The translations under genes were made by a program, and so were the position numbers. From assembly GCF_002272795.1 (NCBI RefSeq), contig NZ_MLAT01000010.1, positions 1 to 60,478 on the forward strand: a stretch of DNA of 60,478 bases, written 5' to 3'. The DNA comes from Helicobacter sp. 13S00482-2. Lineage in GTDB: Bacteria > Campylobacterota > Campylobacteria > Campylobacterales > Helicobacteraceae. Within the stretch, counting starts at the first letter, position 1, and every line of letters starts with the position of its first letter. Positions 46,375 to 56,867 of the stretch are shown in pieces. The notes under the pieces are model-generated. The model saw nothing but the letters and a program-made list of their open reading frames with translations. It made no database searches and was not told where the DNA came from.

Positions 46375-46921
46375 AGTTGTAGCGATTGAATATGAAGTAA
46401 TGGATTTTGAAACCAAAGAAATAGTTGATTCAAATATAGGTGGAAAGCCTTTGGAATTTTTGGTTGGTGCTGGTCAGGTCATCACGGGTCTTGAAAAGGC
46501 TATCATCGGTGCGGAAATTGGTAAAAAATTAGAGATACAAATCAAACCTGAAGAGGCATACGGGATCTATCAGAATGATTTTTTGCAGGAAGTTCCAAGG
46601 GAGCAATTTGAAGGAATTGATTTGCAAAAAGGTATGACTCTTTTTGGACAGGGCGAGAATGGTCAGACTGTTCAGGTTGTGGTTAAAGATTTCAGTGATA
46701 AAATGGTGATGATAGATTATAACCATCCTTTAGCTGGGAAAACTTTGCTTTTTAACATAACCGTTTTAGATTCTAGAGAACCTACAGAACAAGAGATTAT
46801 CAGCGGTAGCGTAGGGGGAGGATGTGGTTGCGAATCAGGAGAGAAGCATGATCATCACCATCATCACGGAGAGGGTGGCTGCTGCGGTGGCGGAGGTGGA
46901 GGATGTGGTTGCTCACACTAA
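46355..46921 (+). CDS. slyD: FKBP-type peptidyl-prolyl isomerase SlyD with Cys/His metal tail
   Basis: A cytosolic isomerase/chaperone that delivers nickel to hydrogenase and urease maturation in Helicobacter. FKBP core: LEFLVGAGQVITGLEKAIIG and the IF insert domain (about residues 70-130). The C-terminal 30 residues contain a His5 run preceded by HD and multiple CGC/CC/GGG segments, a larger metal tail than the core needs. I choose ATG 46355 (AAAGGAT 7 bases upstream). An earlier frame start at 46304 lies within cpoB. 188 residues. Followed by a strong terminator. Confidence 0.95.
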   Translation: MNIETNKVVAIEYEVMDFETKEIVDSNIGGKPLEFLVGAGQVITGLEKAIIGAEIGKKLEIQIKPEEAYGIYQNDFLQEVPREQFEGIDLQKGMTLFGQGENGQTVQVVVKDFSDKMVMIDYNHPLAGKTLLFNITVLDSREPTEQEIISGSVGGGCGCESGEKHDHHHHHGEGGCCGGGGGGCGCSH

Positions 46922-46927
46922 AGTTTA

Positions 46928-46964
46928 TTTTTGCTTGAGAGAATCTCTCTAGCAAAAATTTTTA
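46928..46964 (+). terminator. Intrinsic terminator of the atp-tol-slyD operon
   Basis: TTTTTGCT / AGCAAAAA with an inner AGAGA / TCTCT, then TTTTT. Lies 7 bases after the slyD stop. Confidence 0.8.
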
Positions 46965-47163
46965 CGATTGATCTACCAAATCGCCATTTTTTAAATAAAT
47001 TTTTATAAATTCAAATCATTCTTTAGGGCTCCTTAACTTCATAATAAGCTTATTCTGACTTTATCTTCTTATTCTATAAGTAAAGAGTCCTTAATTGCCT
47101 AATAAGTTATATCATAAATGATTTAGGATAAATACAAAGAAAGCATTTTGGGTGATTTGATCT

Positions 47164-47304
47164 ATGAAAATTTCTAAGCCTTGTTGCAAGAGATTATTAA
47201 AATGGGTCTTTCTTTATTCTATAGTTTGGATGTTTTTCTCATCGTTCTTTGAACCAATAACATATTCTAGTTGTATGAAAGTCTTTGATATTTATAGTGT
47301 TTGA
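47164..47304 (+). CDS. Possible 46-aa hydrophobic peptide
   Basis: ATG 47164, product MKISKPCCKRLLKWVFLYSI with a following WMFFSSFFEP hydrophobic core and a short polar end. It has no good ribosome binding site (GGGTGA 12 bases away) and no known relative. A 13-bp inverted repeat follows 13 bases after the stop. It may be chance. Confidence 0.2.
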   Translation: MKISKPCCKRLLKWVFLYSIVWMFFSSFFEPITYSSCMKVFDIYSV

Positions 47305-47317
47305 TAATCATATTGGA

Positions 47318-47356
47318 ATATAACACAAAAGATCCTTAGAAGATTTTGTGTTATAT
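47318..47356 (-). terminator. 13-bp inverted repeat downstream of the second Hof porin
   Basis: ATATAACACAAAA (47318-47330) and TTTTGTGTTATAT (47344-47356) are perfect complements around a 13-base loop, 45 bases beyond the porin stop. In the minus direction only CCAATATGATTATC follows, so it is a stable hairpin with a weak T tail. Confidence 0.45.
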
Positions 47357-47400
47357 GAAGTTTGATACTAGAAGATAAGTAGTAAGCAAACCTAATGATA

Positions 47401-48762
47401 CTAAAAATTATAACTGATATAGGTTGAGGCATAACTTCTATCTTGCGAAATAGTTTTTCCAAGCATAGTTATTTTGTTGCCTATACCAAGCGTGTATCCT
47501 GCAAAGGTTGTATTGTTGTAGTATTCCACCTTTATTCCTGCAGTGATATTCCAAGGAAATTTATAATCCACATTCACAGCTAAAGCTTGTTCATTTGATC
47601 TTGGAGAGTGAGTGATTCTACCTATAATCCCCCAACTCAAGTTAGTATAAGTTCCTCCACCAAATAAAAATCCAGAAATCGCATCTCTGCGGAACATGTT
47701 ATTCCAGGCAGCATTATCATAAACGCTGTTATCATAATTATCAAATCCTGTAGGATCTCCATAAGGGGTCAAAAACTCATTAGGATTGCCGAAATTTACA
47801 TATAATATGCCTCCTACATTGTAATTATCAATATCAAAACGTTGTTTTATCATCAGACTCTCACCACCTTTTCCCACAGGAATTTTGTCTGTATTGATCC
47901 GAGCATCATATGCATAATTATTGTAGGCTGTATTTTTTGAGAGTGCAGGTCCTACTATTTGCATATATAAAAATAAAATTTCTGTTTTCGATCGAAAACC
48001 TTCAGATTTAAATTCAGGGTTACTATCATAACCTAGATGGAAACCTGGTGCGATAAATCTAGAATCTTGAGCATATACATATCCTTGAGCGATAAAATTT
48101 TCACGCTTAAAATCCGCCCCTATAGCATATACATCAAATCCTTTTCCATTATCAACAGGAATATTTTGATTCATATATTTAAAATCTTTAAGCCATTTTC
48201 CACCCACACTCGCCCTTTTATGAGCAAGAATTCCCCAAAGTCTAGTATATGGAAGCACGTAGCTATCTAAAGAAGCTCCTTGTATGTATCCACTGAGCCA
48301 ATCTCCAGGAATTGAAAAACGACCGATTTTGGCATCAATATACTTGTCGTATTTATAGCCAACATATAGATTTTGAAGAACATAATTTCTAGCAGTTCTT
48401 GGATTCGCAGGAGATCGATAATCTCTGCCAGGCCAAAAACCAAAATAGTTGTATGCTAATCCCTCTGGATTATAAACAATATTTCCATCACCTTGAAATT
48501 TTGTATTATCAAAAATTAGCCCACCAACAGTTCCCATTATACCTGCATAAAATCCAGCCCCAATGTCAAGTTTTAATCCTAAAGAAGCAGTAAGAACAGA
48601 AAACGAATCCGTAGGATATTTACCTGCAATAGTATCGATTTTATCATTGTTGAAGCCGAACTTCGACCAGTTTTGAACCTGTCCATTTACCTTATAGTCA
48701 AACCCATAAATACTTGAAGTAAGTATCGAAAATACTATAATACTCTGTATTGGCTTTTTCAT
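47401..48762 (-). CDS. Hof-family outer membrane protein, second copy, 453 aa
   Basis: Same architecture as the 1013-2413 gene: signal peptide (residues 1-20, SIYG cleavage), FDYKVNGQVQNWSKFGFNND, GKYPTDSF, the KQRFDIDNYNVGG strand near residue 285, SNEQALAVNVDYKFPWNI and a C-terminal aromatic YNF. The two differ strongly in between, as expected for surface loops. It is the working copy next to a decayed third copy at 48958-49858. Start supported by AGGAGAGCG. Confidence 0.9.
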   Translation of the reverse strand: MKKPIQSIIVFSILTSSIYGFDYKVNGQVQNWSKFGFNNDKIDTIAGKYPTDSFSVLTASLGLKLDIGAGFYAGIMGTVGGLIFDNTKFQGDGNIVYNPEGLAYNYFGFWPGRDYRSPANPRTARNYVLQNLYVGYKYDKYIDAKIGRFSIPGDWLSGYIQGASLDSYVLPYTRLWGILAHKRASVGGKWLKDFKYMNQNIPVDNGKGFDVYAIGADFKRENFIAQGYVYAQDSRFIAPGFHLGYDSNPEFKSEGFRSKTEILFLYMQIVGPALSKNTAYNNYAYDARINTDKIPVGKGGESLMIKQRFDIDNYNVGGILYVNFGNPNEFLTPYGDPTGFDNYDNSVYDNAAWNNMFRRDAISGFLFGGGTYTNLSWGIIGRITHSPRSNEQALAVNVDYKFPWNITAGIKVEYYNNTTFAGYTLGIGNKITMLGKTISQDRSYASTYISYNF

Positions 48763-48957
48763 AAACGCTCTCCTCTATAGTTTGAAATTGTGCCATGCTT
48801 AATTTTAAACATACAAAGCATTAAAACTAGTTTAAGTTTAAGGGATATTTTTAGCTAAAAAGATATTATTTTATAATTTGTAACATTTTAATTAAAGAAT
48901 CTAAAGAAGTATTTTATAGAGCACTAGATTTTCTATGAAAATAAAATATTTCAAAAA
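48763..48957. other. Upstream region of the second Hof porin
   Basis: 195 bases of AT-rich sequence containing the leader of the porin (minus strand). No convincing -10 box or gene was seen. Confidence 0.4.
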
Positions 48958-49858
48958 TTAGAATTTATAGTTAATATCATTTATCAAATCACTGATTCTA
49001 TGAGTTATTACGCTAGAGTTGATGTTGTTTTCCAGATCACCAAAGAATCCTGCACTAGAATTGTAACCCGATTTGACTATGTAGCCAAACCATTACAATT
49101 TGAGTCTTGCTTGAATGTTGTGAGTGAATTGATAATCTAGATAAAGTGCTAAACTCTGTTCATTTGTTTTGGGAACGGTTGTGATTCTGTATAGCAAACT
49201 TCAATTAAAACTCCATAATTACCCTCGCCTTGAAAAAATATATGTGCACATCTGTAGCGGTTATGTTATTAATATTAGCATTTCTGATTTTATAGATACT
49301 ATCTATCCATTTTCAACGCCAATAAGATTTTCGTATGTCTAAATATTTTGATTTGTATTGCCAATGTTGATATAAATATCTACTCTTAACATTGGTAATT
49401 ATCAATATGAAATCTTCGTTTTTAAGAATGGTTCTTTTTCTAGATCCTTGAAAACCTACCCATTTTCGATCATCTAGATGGGGATTTAAGTATTGTATGT
49501 AGCTAGTGTATATCTTTCATCTTGTGTATTGCATCCTGGCACATATGCATCCCATAAAATGTCATTTGTGATTTAAAGCTAGATTCTAAAAGTCAGGATT
49601 GCTATGATATACAGTTTTCGATTCTAGAGCTATATAAGTTTGAGGAGAAAAACATACATAAGAATCTATGTCAAGATCTAAGCATTTTAATTAATAAAAA
49701 TCATACAACCATTATCTATCACCAATTCCTCTTCACCAAGAAGTAAAACTATAAAATCTAAACTCTCTTAGTTTGAAATAAACCTGTGCTCCCTTAGTGT
49801 ATTGATAGAACCAATTCAGATCTGATTCATACCTACCAACCCTAATATCTGTCAATTA
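48958..49858 (-). pseudogene. Decayed Hof-family outer membrane protein gene
   Basis: Read in shifting frames on the minus strand, this reproduces a Hof barrel from the middle to the C-terminus. The segments are YESDLNWFYQYTKGAQVYFK (compare YESGADFYSGFTQGFEVYAK in the first porin) near 49820, SPQTYIALESKTVYHSNPDF near 49630, KRRFHIDNYQC near 49420 (compare KQRFDIDNYNV), YINIGNTNQNI near 49375, SLALYLDYQFTHN near 49150 and INYKF with a stop at 48958-48960. Stops and frameshifts interrupt most segments. The 5' third is missing, cut off at the end of recR. Confidence 0.85.
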
Positions 49859-50440
49859 TTATAATTTAACTCTGCTGCTAAAAGCTCTTGAAAGTGATAA
49901 CTGATCAATATTCTCAAGTCCAATTCCAGTAGGTACGCCCTGGGCAATTTTAGTAAAATTCAGATCCATATCATCTAATTTATCTTCAACATAAAGCATG
50001 ATTGCCTCATTAGCAAGAGTAGGGGAAAAGGCAAAAATAATTTCCGTGATAGTGGATTTTTGGATATATTTTTTTAGAGTTTCAAAATCCAAACTTTCCA
50101 ACTCTTCTATCACCCAATATTGGCCTTTAAAATCTCCAACCTCTTCAATGGTAAAAATATCCTTAGGATGCAAAACCATACAAAGCTGTCCATTGATACG
50201 TTCTTCATCCATACAGATTTCGCAGATTTCATCCTCGCTAAGTCCTCCGCATATAGTGCATTTACGAATATTATCAATCGCATTTTCAAGTAAATGGGCG
50301 ATTTTTAGCCCCAAGTATTTATCGCTTACGCTTAAATTGTAGGCCATTTTTTGAGCAGATTTTTTGCCTATACTCGGAGTTTGTTCAAAAGCTTCTATCA
50401 GGGAAAAAAAATGATTCAGGCTGTTTTTATAGTTTTTCAT
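49859..50440 (-). CDS. recR: Recombination mediator RecR
   Basis: Loads RecA with RecO at gaps. Helix-hairpin-helix near the start (FEQTPSIGKKSAQKMAYNL), a four-Cys zinc finger CTICGGLSEDEICEIC (about residues 56-71) and a Toprim domain with YWVIEELESLD and AFSPTLANEAIMLYVED. 193 residues, typical. The remnant porin gene begins immediately at its stop codon. Confidence 0.96.
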   Translation of the reverse strand: MKNYKNSLNHFFSLIEAFEQTPSIGKKSAQKMAYNLSVSDKYLGLKIAHLLENAIDNIRKCTICGGLSEDEICEICMDEERINGQLCMVLHPKDIFTIEEVGDFKGQYWVIEELESLDFETLKKYIQKSTITEIIFAFSPTLANEAIMLYVEDKLDDMDLNFTKIAQGVPTGIGLENIDQLSLSRAFSSRVKL

Positions 50441-50469
50441 AGCTCAAATAATATCTCAAGCTATTTTAA

Positions 50470-50493
50470 CAACGAATAAAATTTTATTCGTTG
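50470..50493. promoter_or_regulatory. 24-bp perfect palindrome between recR and dnaJ
   Basis: CAACGAATAAAA followed directly by TTTTATTCGTTG, without a loop, 29 bases upstream of the recR start. It is the most symmetric site in the window. A further hairpin (GGTTAT / ATAACC) lies at about 50496-50514. It could be an operator of a dimeric regulator. As RNA it would form a long hairpin. Confidence 0.55.
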
Positions 50494-50581
50494 CGGGTTA
50501 TCATTTTTATAACCTGATTTTATTATCAGCTTTTTTAAGCTAAAATGCGGGATTAATTTTGAGTTTTGGGAGAATATAAAT

Positions 50582-51748
50582 TTGGAAAGTTTTGATTATT
50601 ATGAGATTTTAGAGGTTAGTCAAACTAGCGATAAAGAAACAATCAAAAAAGCTTATAGGAAAATGGCACTCAAATATCATCCAGATAGAAATCCAGATGA
50701 TAAAGAAGCTGAAGAGATGTTCAAAAAAATAAACGAAGCTTACGAGGTTTTGAGCGATGAATCAAAACGACAAATTTACGATAAATACGGTAAAAAAGGA
50801 CTTGAAAATAATGGATTTAGTGGTTTTAGTGGAAAAGACTTTGGAGATATATTTGGGGATCTAGGTTCTATTTTCGAGTCTGCTTTTGGATCAGGATTTG
50901 GTTTTGGAAGCCCTAGAAAGCAAGAATCTAAAGTTAAATTTATGCCTGATTATCTCTATAAGCTAGATTTGACTTTTAGAGAAGCTATCTTTGGTTGCAA
51001 AAAAAATATCAAAACAAAATACAAGGCTTTTTGCAAGGATTGCGATGGCACAGGTGCAAAAGATGGAAAACTTCAAACTTGTTCGCATTGCCAAGGTAAG
51101 GGGCAAACGTTTATGCGTCAAGGGTTTATGACTTTTGCTCAAACTTGTTCAAAATGTAATGGGGAGGGGCACATAGCAAAAGATAAGTGTACTTCTTGTC
51201 ATGCTGAGGGATTTGTTTTTGTTGAAGAAGAATTTGAAATCAATGTTCCAGAAGGAGTGGATGATGAAAATAGAATTCGCATCATCGGCAAGGGAAATCA
51301 ACAAAAGAATGGTTCAAGAGGAGATTTGTATATCCTTACTTATGTGGAATCTGATGATTATTTTGTGCGTGATGGAATTGATGTGTATATTGAAGTTCCT
51401 GTATTTTTTACTTCCATTCCATTAGGAACAAGCGTAAAGATACCTTCTTTAAAAGGAGAGCTTGAGCTTCGTATTCCTCAAAATTCTGAAGATGGATCTA
51501 GGTTTGTCTTCAAGGGTGAAGGGATTAAAGAAGTCAATAAAAATAATTATGGGAATCTCATAGCAATCATAAAAATCATGTATCCCAAGTCTATTACAGA
51601 GGAGCAAAGAGAGCTTTTATTAGAGCTTCATAATAGTTTTGGTTATGAAAGCGAACCTCATAAAAATCTTTTTGAAGAGTGTTTTGATAGAATCAAGGGT
51701 TGGCTCAAGCCAGAAACTAAAACAAAAGGCAAAGCTAGAAAAAAATAA
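50582..51748 (+). CDS. dnaJ: Chaperone DnaJ
   Basis: Co-chaperone of DnaK. The start codon is TTG 50582 (GGGAG 9 bases upstream). J domain with YHPDRNP (HPD at residues about 32-34), Gly/Phe-rich region ([20 protein letters not shown]), four zinc repeats ([32 protein letters not shown]) and the C-terminal substrate domain. 388 residues. It stands alone, divergent from recR, with the palindrome at 50470 between them. Confidence 0.97.
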   Translation: MESFDYYEILEVSQTSDKETIKKAYRKMALKYHPDRNPDDKEAEEMFKKINEAYEVLSDESKRQIYDKYGKKGLENNGFSGFSGKDFGDIFGDLGSIFESAFGSGFGFGSPRKQESKVKFMPDYLYKLDLTFREAIFGCKKNIKTKYKAFCKDCDGTGAKDGKLQTCSHCQGKGQTFMRQGFMTFAQTCSKCNGEGHIAKDKCTSCHAEGFVFVEEEFEINVPEGVDDENRIRIIGKGNQQKNGSRGDLYILTYVESDDYFVRDGIDVYIEVPVFFTSIPLGTSVKIPSLKGELELRIPQNSEDGSRFVFKGEGIKEVNKNNYGNLIAIIKIMYPKSITEEQRELLLELHNSFGYESEPHKNLFEECFDRIKGWLKPETKTKGKARKK

Positions 51749-51786
51749 TCACTGTATATTTACTTAAAATGAGGCTATATGAGGCC

Positions 51787-52878
51787 TCAAATCAAACTTC
51801 TAGCAAAATCCCTCACTTCTTTATCTAGTTCAAATATGTCACTTTTGTTTTTGATTCCATTAGCTTCAGTAGTGAATCTTCGAATACTTTTTAGCACTAT
51901 AGAGCTAATATTGCCAAAATTAATTTTATGATCCAAAAAATATTCCACAGCAATTTCATTACTTGCATTTAAAACAATCCCTAGCTTAGGATTTTCTATT
52001 AGAGATTCCTTTAATTCCCATAGAGGATACCTTTCAATATCAATAACCTCAAAATTTAAAGGCGAAATCTCCAAAAGATTGATACTATTTATGATAGGGG
52101 TTTTTTCTGCTTGAATAATATCCAATGCGTATGCAATGGGTAATTTCATATCTGGATGAGCAAAATGTGCTACCAAACTCCCATCTTGAAATTCAATCAA
52201 TGCATGTATATTAGAGCTTCTTTCAATATAGCCTTCTATTTGATTGTATCCAAAAAGCCATTTTGCTTCTAAAACTTCAAATAATTTATTCACCATACTT
52301 GCAGAATCAATAGTGATTTTTTTCCCCATGTTCCAATTTGGGTGTTTGAGTGCGTCAATAGGTTTTTTAGAAGGAATCTCTTTTGAAGGGGTGTCCCTAA
52401 AAGCTCCTCCACTTGCAGTGATAATAAGTTTTTTTATAGGTCTGCCATTACTTAGATACCACAATCCAAAATGTTCGCTATCAATAGGAATGATTTTTTT
52501 TGTGTCAATAAGCCAACCAGCCACAACAAGAGATTCTTTATTGGCCAATGCAAGTTTTTTGTTATATTTCAAACTCGTAAGAGTGGGATCAAGTCCTCCA
52601 AATCCTACAATGGCATTTAAAACCAAAGAGGAAGAAGATTCAGCAATCATTTCACAGATACCTTCATTCCCAACATAAACCTTTGCATTTTGAGCATTTA
52701 ATTTAGCAATGTCTTCTTTGTGGGTTATCGCAACTTTTTTTGGTCGATGAGCATTGATTTGCGAGTTTAATAAATCAATGTTTCTCCCAGCACTTAAAGA
52801 CTCTATTTGGATATGAAATTTTTGAGCCATTTCTAGGGCATTAACCCCAATACTTCCTGTACTTCCTAAAAGTATCAC
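51787..52878 (-). CDS. dxr: 1-deoxy-D-xylulose 5-phosphate reductoisomerase
   Basis: First committed step of the MEP isoprenoid pathway. NADPH site [11 protein letters not shown] at the N-terminus, [13 protein letters not shown] (about residues 115-127), DSEHFGLW near 139, [12 protein letters not shown] near 155, and [25 protein letters not shown] with metal and substrate residues. 363 residues. 11 bases downstream of cdsA on the minus strand. Confidence 0.97.
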   Translation of the reverse strand: MILLGSTGSIGVNALEMAQKFHIQIESLSAGRNIDLLNSQINAHRPKKVAITHKEDIAKLNAQNAKVYVGNEGICEMIAESSSSLVLNAIVGFGGLDPTLTSLKYNKKLALANKESLVVAGWLIDTKKIIPIDSEHFGLWYLSNGRPIKKLIITASGGAFRDTPSKEIPSKKPIDALKHPNWNMGKKITIDSASMVNKLFEVLEAKWLFGYNQIEGYIERSSNIHALIEFQDGSLVAHFAHPDMKLPIAYALDIIQAEKTPIINSINLLEISPLNFEVIDIERYPLWELKESLIENPKLGIVLNASNEIAVEYFLDHKINFGNISSIVLKSIRRFTTEANGIKNKSDIFELDKEVRDFARSLI

Positions 52879-52889
52879 TCAGAACTTCC

Positions 52890-53702
52890 TCAGATAAATA
52901 TTACTGAAGGTTCTTTCCATATTGTTAAAAAATATAGTAAGAAATGCATCGTAATCGCTCCAAACAAAATTGCATCCAAGCGATCCAAAACGCCTCCATG
53001 TCCTGGTAAAAGTTTGCCACTATCTTTTAGATTTGCATTTCTTTTAAGGTAGCTTTCATACAAATCACCCAAAATAGCACTCAGAGAAATAGCAAAACTA
53101 ACAAATATTCCGATAATAAAATTCGTACCTACCCCTATTCCAAAAAAACTACCCACAGCAACTGCAATAGCCAACCCAATAACCGCACCTTCTAAAGTCT
53201 TGTTTGGAGAAGTGGGAGTAAAAGGCGTTCGTCCAAATGCTTTGCCTCCAAAATATGCTCCAATATCAGTAAGTGCTACAACCACAATCAACCAAATAAT
53301 AGCTACCCTTCCAAAATCTTTATAAACCGAAAATAACACTAAAAAAGGAATGCTTGGGTAAATAAAAGGGAGGATTTGTTTAGGATTAAAAGATTTTTTA
53401 TACCCTAAATATCCGGCCATAAGCATTGCTATAAATATGCTTGATTCTAAAGGTCTGCCATTGAGCCCTGCAAAAATCCAGACAATAACGGCCAACACAT
53501 ACATCACTGAATGTGATTTGCAATCAAAAAGTTTGATAGACTCACTAAAGCCAACCAAATAAGCGATTCCTAATATAAACCAAACCAAAATAATTTCATT
53601 GACATAAAGAATCAACGCTAAAGCAGCTATTATGAGAACCCCAGTAATATAACGTTGTTTTTCTTTACTAAAGCTGTTTGAAAAAAATTCTTTAAGATTC
53701 AT
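52890..53702 (-). CDS. cdsA: Phosphatidate cytidylyltransferase
   Basis: Inner-membrane enzyme making CDP-diacylglycerol for phospholipid synthesis. Multiple membrane helices. The family signature lies at the end, SGKLLPGHGGVLDRLDAILF (about residues 232-251), preceded by VALTDIGAYFGGKAFGRTPF and SPNKTLEGAVIGL. 270 residues. First gene of cdsA-dxr, with a minus-strand -10 box at 53732-53737. Confidence 0.95.
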   Translation of the reverse strand: MNLKEFFSNSFSKEKQRYITGVLIIAALALILYVNEIILVWFILGIAYLVGFSESIKLFDCKSHSVMYVLAVIVWIFAGLNGRPLESSIFIAMLMAGYLGYKKSFNPKQILPFIYPSIPFLVLFSVYKDFGRVAIIWLIVVVALTDIGAYFGGKAFGRTPFTPTSPNKTLEGAVIGLAIAVAVGSFFGIGVGTNFIIGIFVSFAISLSAILGDLYESYLKRNANLKDSGKLLPGHGGVLDRLDAILFGAITMHFLLYFLTIWKEPSVIFI

Positions 53703-53731
53703 TTTTGCCTCATCTTCAATATTGTTGAGAA

Positions 53732-53766
53732 ATTATAATCTAAAACTCATTAAAGCTTGTTATAAT
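53732..53766. promoter_or_regulatory. Divergent -10 boxes of cdsA-dxr (minus) and mnmG (plus)
   Basis: ATTATA at 53732-53737 reads TATAAT on the minus strand, 30 bases from cdsA. TATAAT at 53761-53766 on the plus strand lies 39 bases before mnmG. Confidence 0.55.
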
Positions 53767-53804
53767 CACAAAAAATTAAATTTAATAAGGGTAATAAAAA
53801 AGTT

Positions 53805-55703
53805 ATGAAATATGATGTGATTGTCATTGGTGGAGGACACGCGGGAATTGAAGCGAGTCTTATTAGTGCGAAAATGGGGGCAAAAACGCATCTTTTGACA
53901 ATCTTAATAGAGAATATAGGTTTGGCAAGTTGTAATCCTGCTATAGGGGGACTTGGTAAGGGTCATTTGACTAAAGAAGTTGATGCCTTGGGAGGAGCTA
54001 TAGGGATCATCACCGATCATTGTGGCATACAATATCGCACTTTGAACGCCTCCAAAGGACCAGCTGTTAGAGGCACTAGAGCACAGATTGATATGGATAA
54101 ATACAGAATCTTTGCTAGAAATCTTGTATTGAATACTCCTAATTTGAGTGTTTCTCAAGAAATTGCAGAAGATTTGATTATCCAAAATAAAAGCGTCGTC
54201 GGGGTAAAAACAAATATTGGAAAAACTTATTATGCTAGTAAGGTTATCATCACAACGGGTACTTTTCTTAGGGGATTGGTTCATATAGGGGAAAATAAAA
54301 GTCAAAACGGTAGATTTGGTGAAAGTGCGTCCATCAATCTATCAAAGAGTTTAGAATCTTTAGGTTTTGATATGGGCAGACTCAAGACAGGAACTTGTCC
54401 AAGAATAGATGGAAAAACCATTGATTTTCAAAGACTTGAAATTCATAACGGAGATTTTCCTGCACCAAGCTTTAGCTACACAACTAGCTCTGATACTTTT
54501 AATCCTACTCAACTGCCTTGTTATGTTACTTACACAAATGAAAAAACACATCAACTCATCAGGGATAATTTTCATAGGGCACCTTTATTTACTGGTCAAA
54601 TAGAAGGTGTGGGACCTAGGTATTGCCCCAGCATTGAGGACAAAGTCAATCGTTTTGCAGATAGAGAACGGCATCAGTTGTTTTTGGAACCTCAAACGAT
54701 TGATGCCACCGAATATTATGTGAATGGATTGAGCACTTCTTTGCCTTTTGATATTCAAGAAGAAATGATTGCTTCTATAGAGGGGCTTGAGAATGCCAAA
54801 ATCACTCGCTATGGTTATGCGATTGAATATGATTATGTACAGCCCACAGAGCTTTTTCACACACTTGAAACTAAAAAAATCAAAAATCTTTATCTTGCTG
54901 GTCAAATTAATGGCACTACAGGATATGAAGAAGCCGCAGCACAGGGCATTATGGCAGGAATCAATGCAGTTTTAAGCTTAAAAAAGGAAGATAATAGATT
55001 TGCTAATTGCTTTGGCGATATGCAAAACCTTGTTTTGCGAAGAGATGAAGCATATATTGGAGTGATGATAGACGATCTAGTGACAAAAGGCACAAAAGAA
55101 CCTTATAGAGTTTTTACATCTCGTGCGGAGTATCGGCTTTTACTTCGTGAAGATAACGCAATTTTTAGATTGATACCATATGCGCATATTCTAAAAACCA
55201 TACACGAACAAGAATACCAAAAAATAACTAAAGATCATAACGATATTCTAAAAGCAATGGAGTTTTTAGAAAACTCTATCCTCACTCCCTCAAAAGAAAA
55301 TTTGGCTTTGCTTAAAGAGCTTGATGAAGATCCAATAGGAAATAAATGCTCTGCAATGCTTGTGATAGGTAGGGATAGCTTTGATAATCAGAAATTAAGA
55401 AAATTCAATCCTGATTTTAAAGATTTCAGTGATTTGGCTTTAGATCAAATTCGTATAGAGTGCAAATATCACAGCTATATTAAAAAGCAATATGAAAGCA
55501 TTTCCAAGATGAATGAAATGCTTCAGGTTGAAATTCCAGAAGATTTTGTATTTGATGGAATTCCAGGCCTCAGTCTTGAAGTTGTAGAAAAACTCAATAA
55601 ATTTCGCCCCAAAACCCTATTTAACGCGTCTCGAATCAGTGGCATAACTCCTGCAAGTCTTGATGTGTTGCATCTATATATTCACCTCAGAAAATCTTGT
55701 TAG
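53805..55703 (+). CDS. mnmG: tRNA uridine-5-carboxymethylaminomethyl modification enzyme MnmG (GidA)
   Basis: With MnmE installs cmnm5 at U34 of split-box tRNAs, using FAD. N-terminal FAD site [15 protein letters not shown], then [13 protein letters not shown] (residues about 45-57), [11 protein letters not shown], and a conserved C-terminal domain with [13 protein letters not shown] (about 437-449) and [10 protein letters not shown] near the end. 632 residues. It starts the mnmG-dapE-yedF-selD run. Confidence 0.98.
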   Translation: MKYDVIVIGGGHAGIEASLISAKMGAKTHLLTILIENIGLASCNPAIGGLGKGHLTKEVDALGGAIGIITDHCGIQYRTLNASKGPAVRGTRAQIDMDKYRIFARNLVLNTPNLSVSQEIAEDLIIQNKSVVGVKTNIGKTYYASKVIITTGTFLRGLVHIGENKSQNGRFGESASINLSKSLESLGFDMGRLKTGTCPRIDGKTIDFQRLEIHNGDFPAPSFSYTTSSDTFNPTQLPCYVTYTNEKTHQLIRDNFHRAPLFTGQIEGVGPRYCPSIEDKVNRFADRERHQLFLEPQTIDATEYYVNGLSTSLPFDIQEEMIASIEGLENAKITRYGYAIEYDYVQPTELFHTLETKKIKNLYLAGQINGTTGYEEAAAQGIMAGINAVLSLKKEDNRFANCFGDMQNLVLRRDEAYIGVMIDDLVTKGTKEPYRVFTSRAEYRLLLREDNAIFRLIPYAHILKTIHEQEYQKITKDHNDILKAMEFLENSILTPSKENLALLKELDEDPIGNKCSAMLVIGRDSFDNQKLRKFNPDFKDFSDLALDQIRIECKYHSYIKKQYESISKMNEMLQVEIPEDFVFDGIPGLSLEVVEKLNKFRPKTLFNASRISGITPASLDVLHLYIHLRKSC

Positions 55704-55712
55704 GAAAATCAA

Positions 55713-56867
55713 ATGCAATCAGATGTATGTGAATTTTTAACTCAGTTGATAAGATATCCTACTATCACGCCAAATGAATGCGGTATTTACGATTTTATTC
55801 AATCACACTTAGCTGATTTTGAAGCCTTAAGAATAAATAAAGGAGATGTAAAAAATCTATTTTTATTTAAACATTTCGCACAAGGGGAGGGGAGGGCATT
55901 GCATATTTGTTTTGCTGGACATATCGATGTCGTTCCACCTGGAGATGGATGGGAGAGCAACCCATTTGAACCAACCTTTAAAGAAAACCATATCTATGGC
56001 AGGGGTGCTCAGGATATGAAAAGTGGCGTGAGTGCGTTTGTGTGTGCCATAAGGGACTTTAGTAAAACTTATGAAAAAAGCAAGTCAAAACAACCTTTGA
56101 TTATTTCTGTATTACTCACAAGCGATGAAGAGGGCGAAGGTATTTATGGAAGCAAAATTGTTTTAGAAGAGTTGAAAAACTGTGATTTACTCCCTGATCT
56201 AGCTATCGTAGCTGAACCAACTTGTACTGCCAAGATAGGGGATACTATCAAGATTGGAAGACGGGGATCTATAAATGGTATCATAACCATAAAAGGGATT
56301 CAAGGACACGTAGCTTATCCTGAAAAATGTTCCAATCCAGTTGAATTATTGGGTGCAAAATTAGGATCACTTGCAGGAGTGCAGCTAGATAACGGAGATG
56401 AGTATTTCTCTCCTAGCAAACTCGTTATAACCGATATTAGAGGAGGAATACAAGCAGTTAATGTAACCCCTGCAAATCTTACAATCATGTTTAACATCAG
56501 GAATTCAACTCATACAAATGTTAGCGATGTGCAAACCTATATTAAAAAAATCTTAGAAGGCCTAGAATATGATTTAGAACTAAGGCAAAGTTCTATTCCT
56601 TTTATTGCTCAAAAAGATTCAAAGATTTCAGAAGTTTTATCCACTGTTATTGCAGGAGTTTGCTCTATTGTACCATCTTTTAGCACTACTGGTGGAACAA
56701 GTGATGCTCGTTATTTTAGCGGTTTTGGGATAGATGTAGTAGAATTTGGGGTATTAAATGATAGAATTCATTCAGCTAACGAACGTGTAAATACAGAAGA
56801 TTTGAAGACTTTATACGAAGTATTTTTAAAAACAATCCATCATCTCAATCAAGGAGCAAATCAATGA
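55713..56867 (+). CDS. dapE: Succinyl-diaminopimelate desuccinylase
   Basis: Makes LL-diaminopimelate and succinate for lysine and peptidoglycan. M20 peptidase-type metal site: CFAGHIDVVPPGDGW (His at about 68), GRGAQDMKSG with the bridging Asp, TSDEEGEG (general base and ligand) and the late STTGGTSDARYFSG and RIHSANERV. 384 residues. Its stop overlaps yedF in an ATGA. Confidence 0.96.
   Translation: MQSDVCEFLTQLIRYPTITPNECGIYDFIQSHLADFEALRINKGDVKNLFLFKHFAQGEGRALHICFAGHIDVVPPGDGWESNPFEPTFKENHIYGRGAQDMKSGVSAFVCAIRDFSKTYEKSKSKQPLIISVLLTSDEEGEGIYGSKIVLEELKNCDLLPDLAIVAEPTCTAKIGDTIKIGRRGSINGIITIKGIQGHVAYPEKCSNPVELLGAKLGSLAGVQLDNGDEYFSPSKLVITDIRGGIQAVNVTPANLTIMFNIRNSTHTNVSDVQTYIKKILEGLEYDLELRQSSIPFIAQKDSKISEVLSTVIAGVCSIVPSFSTTGGTSDARYFSGFGIDVVEFGVLNDRIHSANERVNTEDLKTLYEVFLKTIHHLNQGANQ

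Larger units (their letters stand above)
46965..47400. other. Intergenic region without a supported gene
   Basis: About 440 bases between slyD and the convergent second Hof porin. It holds a weak 46-codon plus-strand frame (listed separately) and a 13-bp inverted repeat. I see no other coding signal. Confidence 0.5.
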
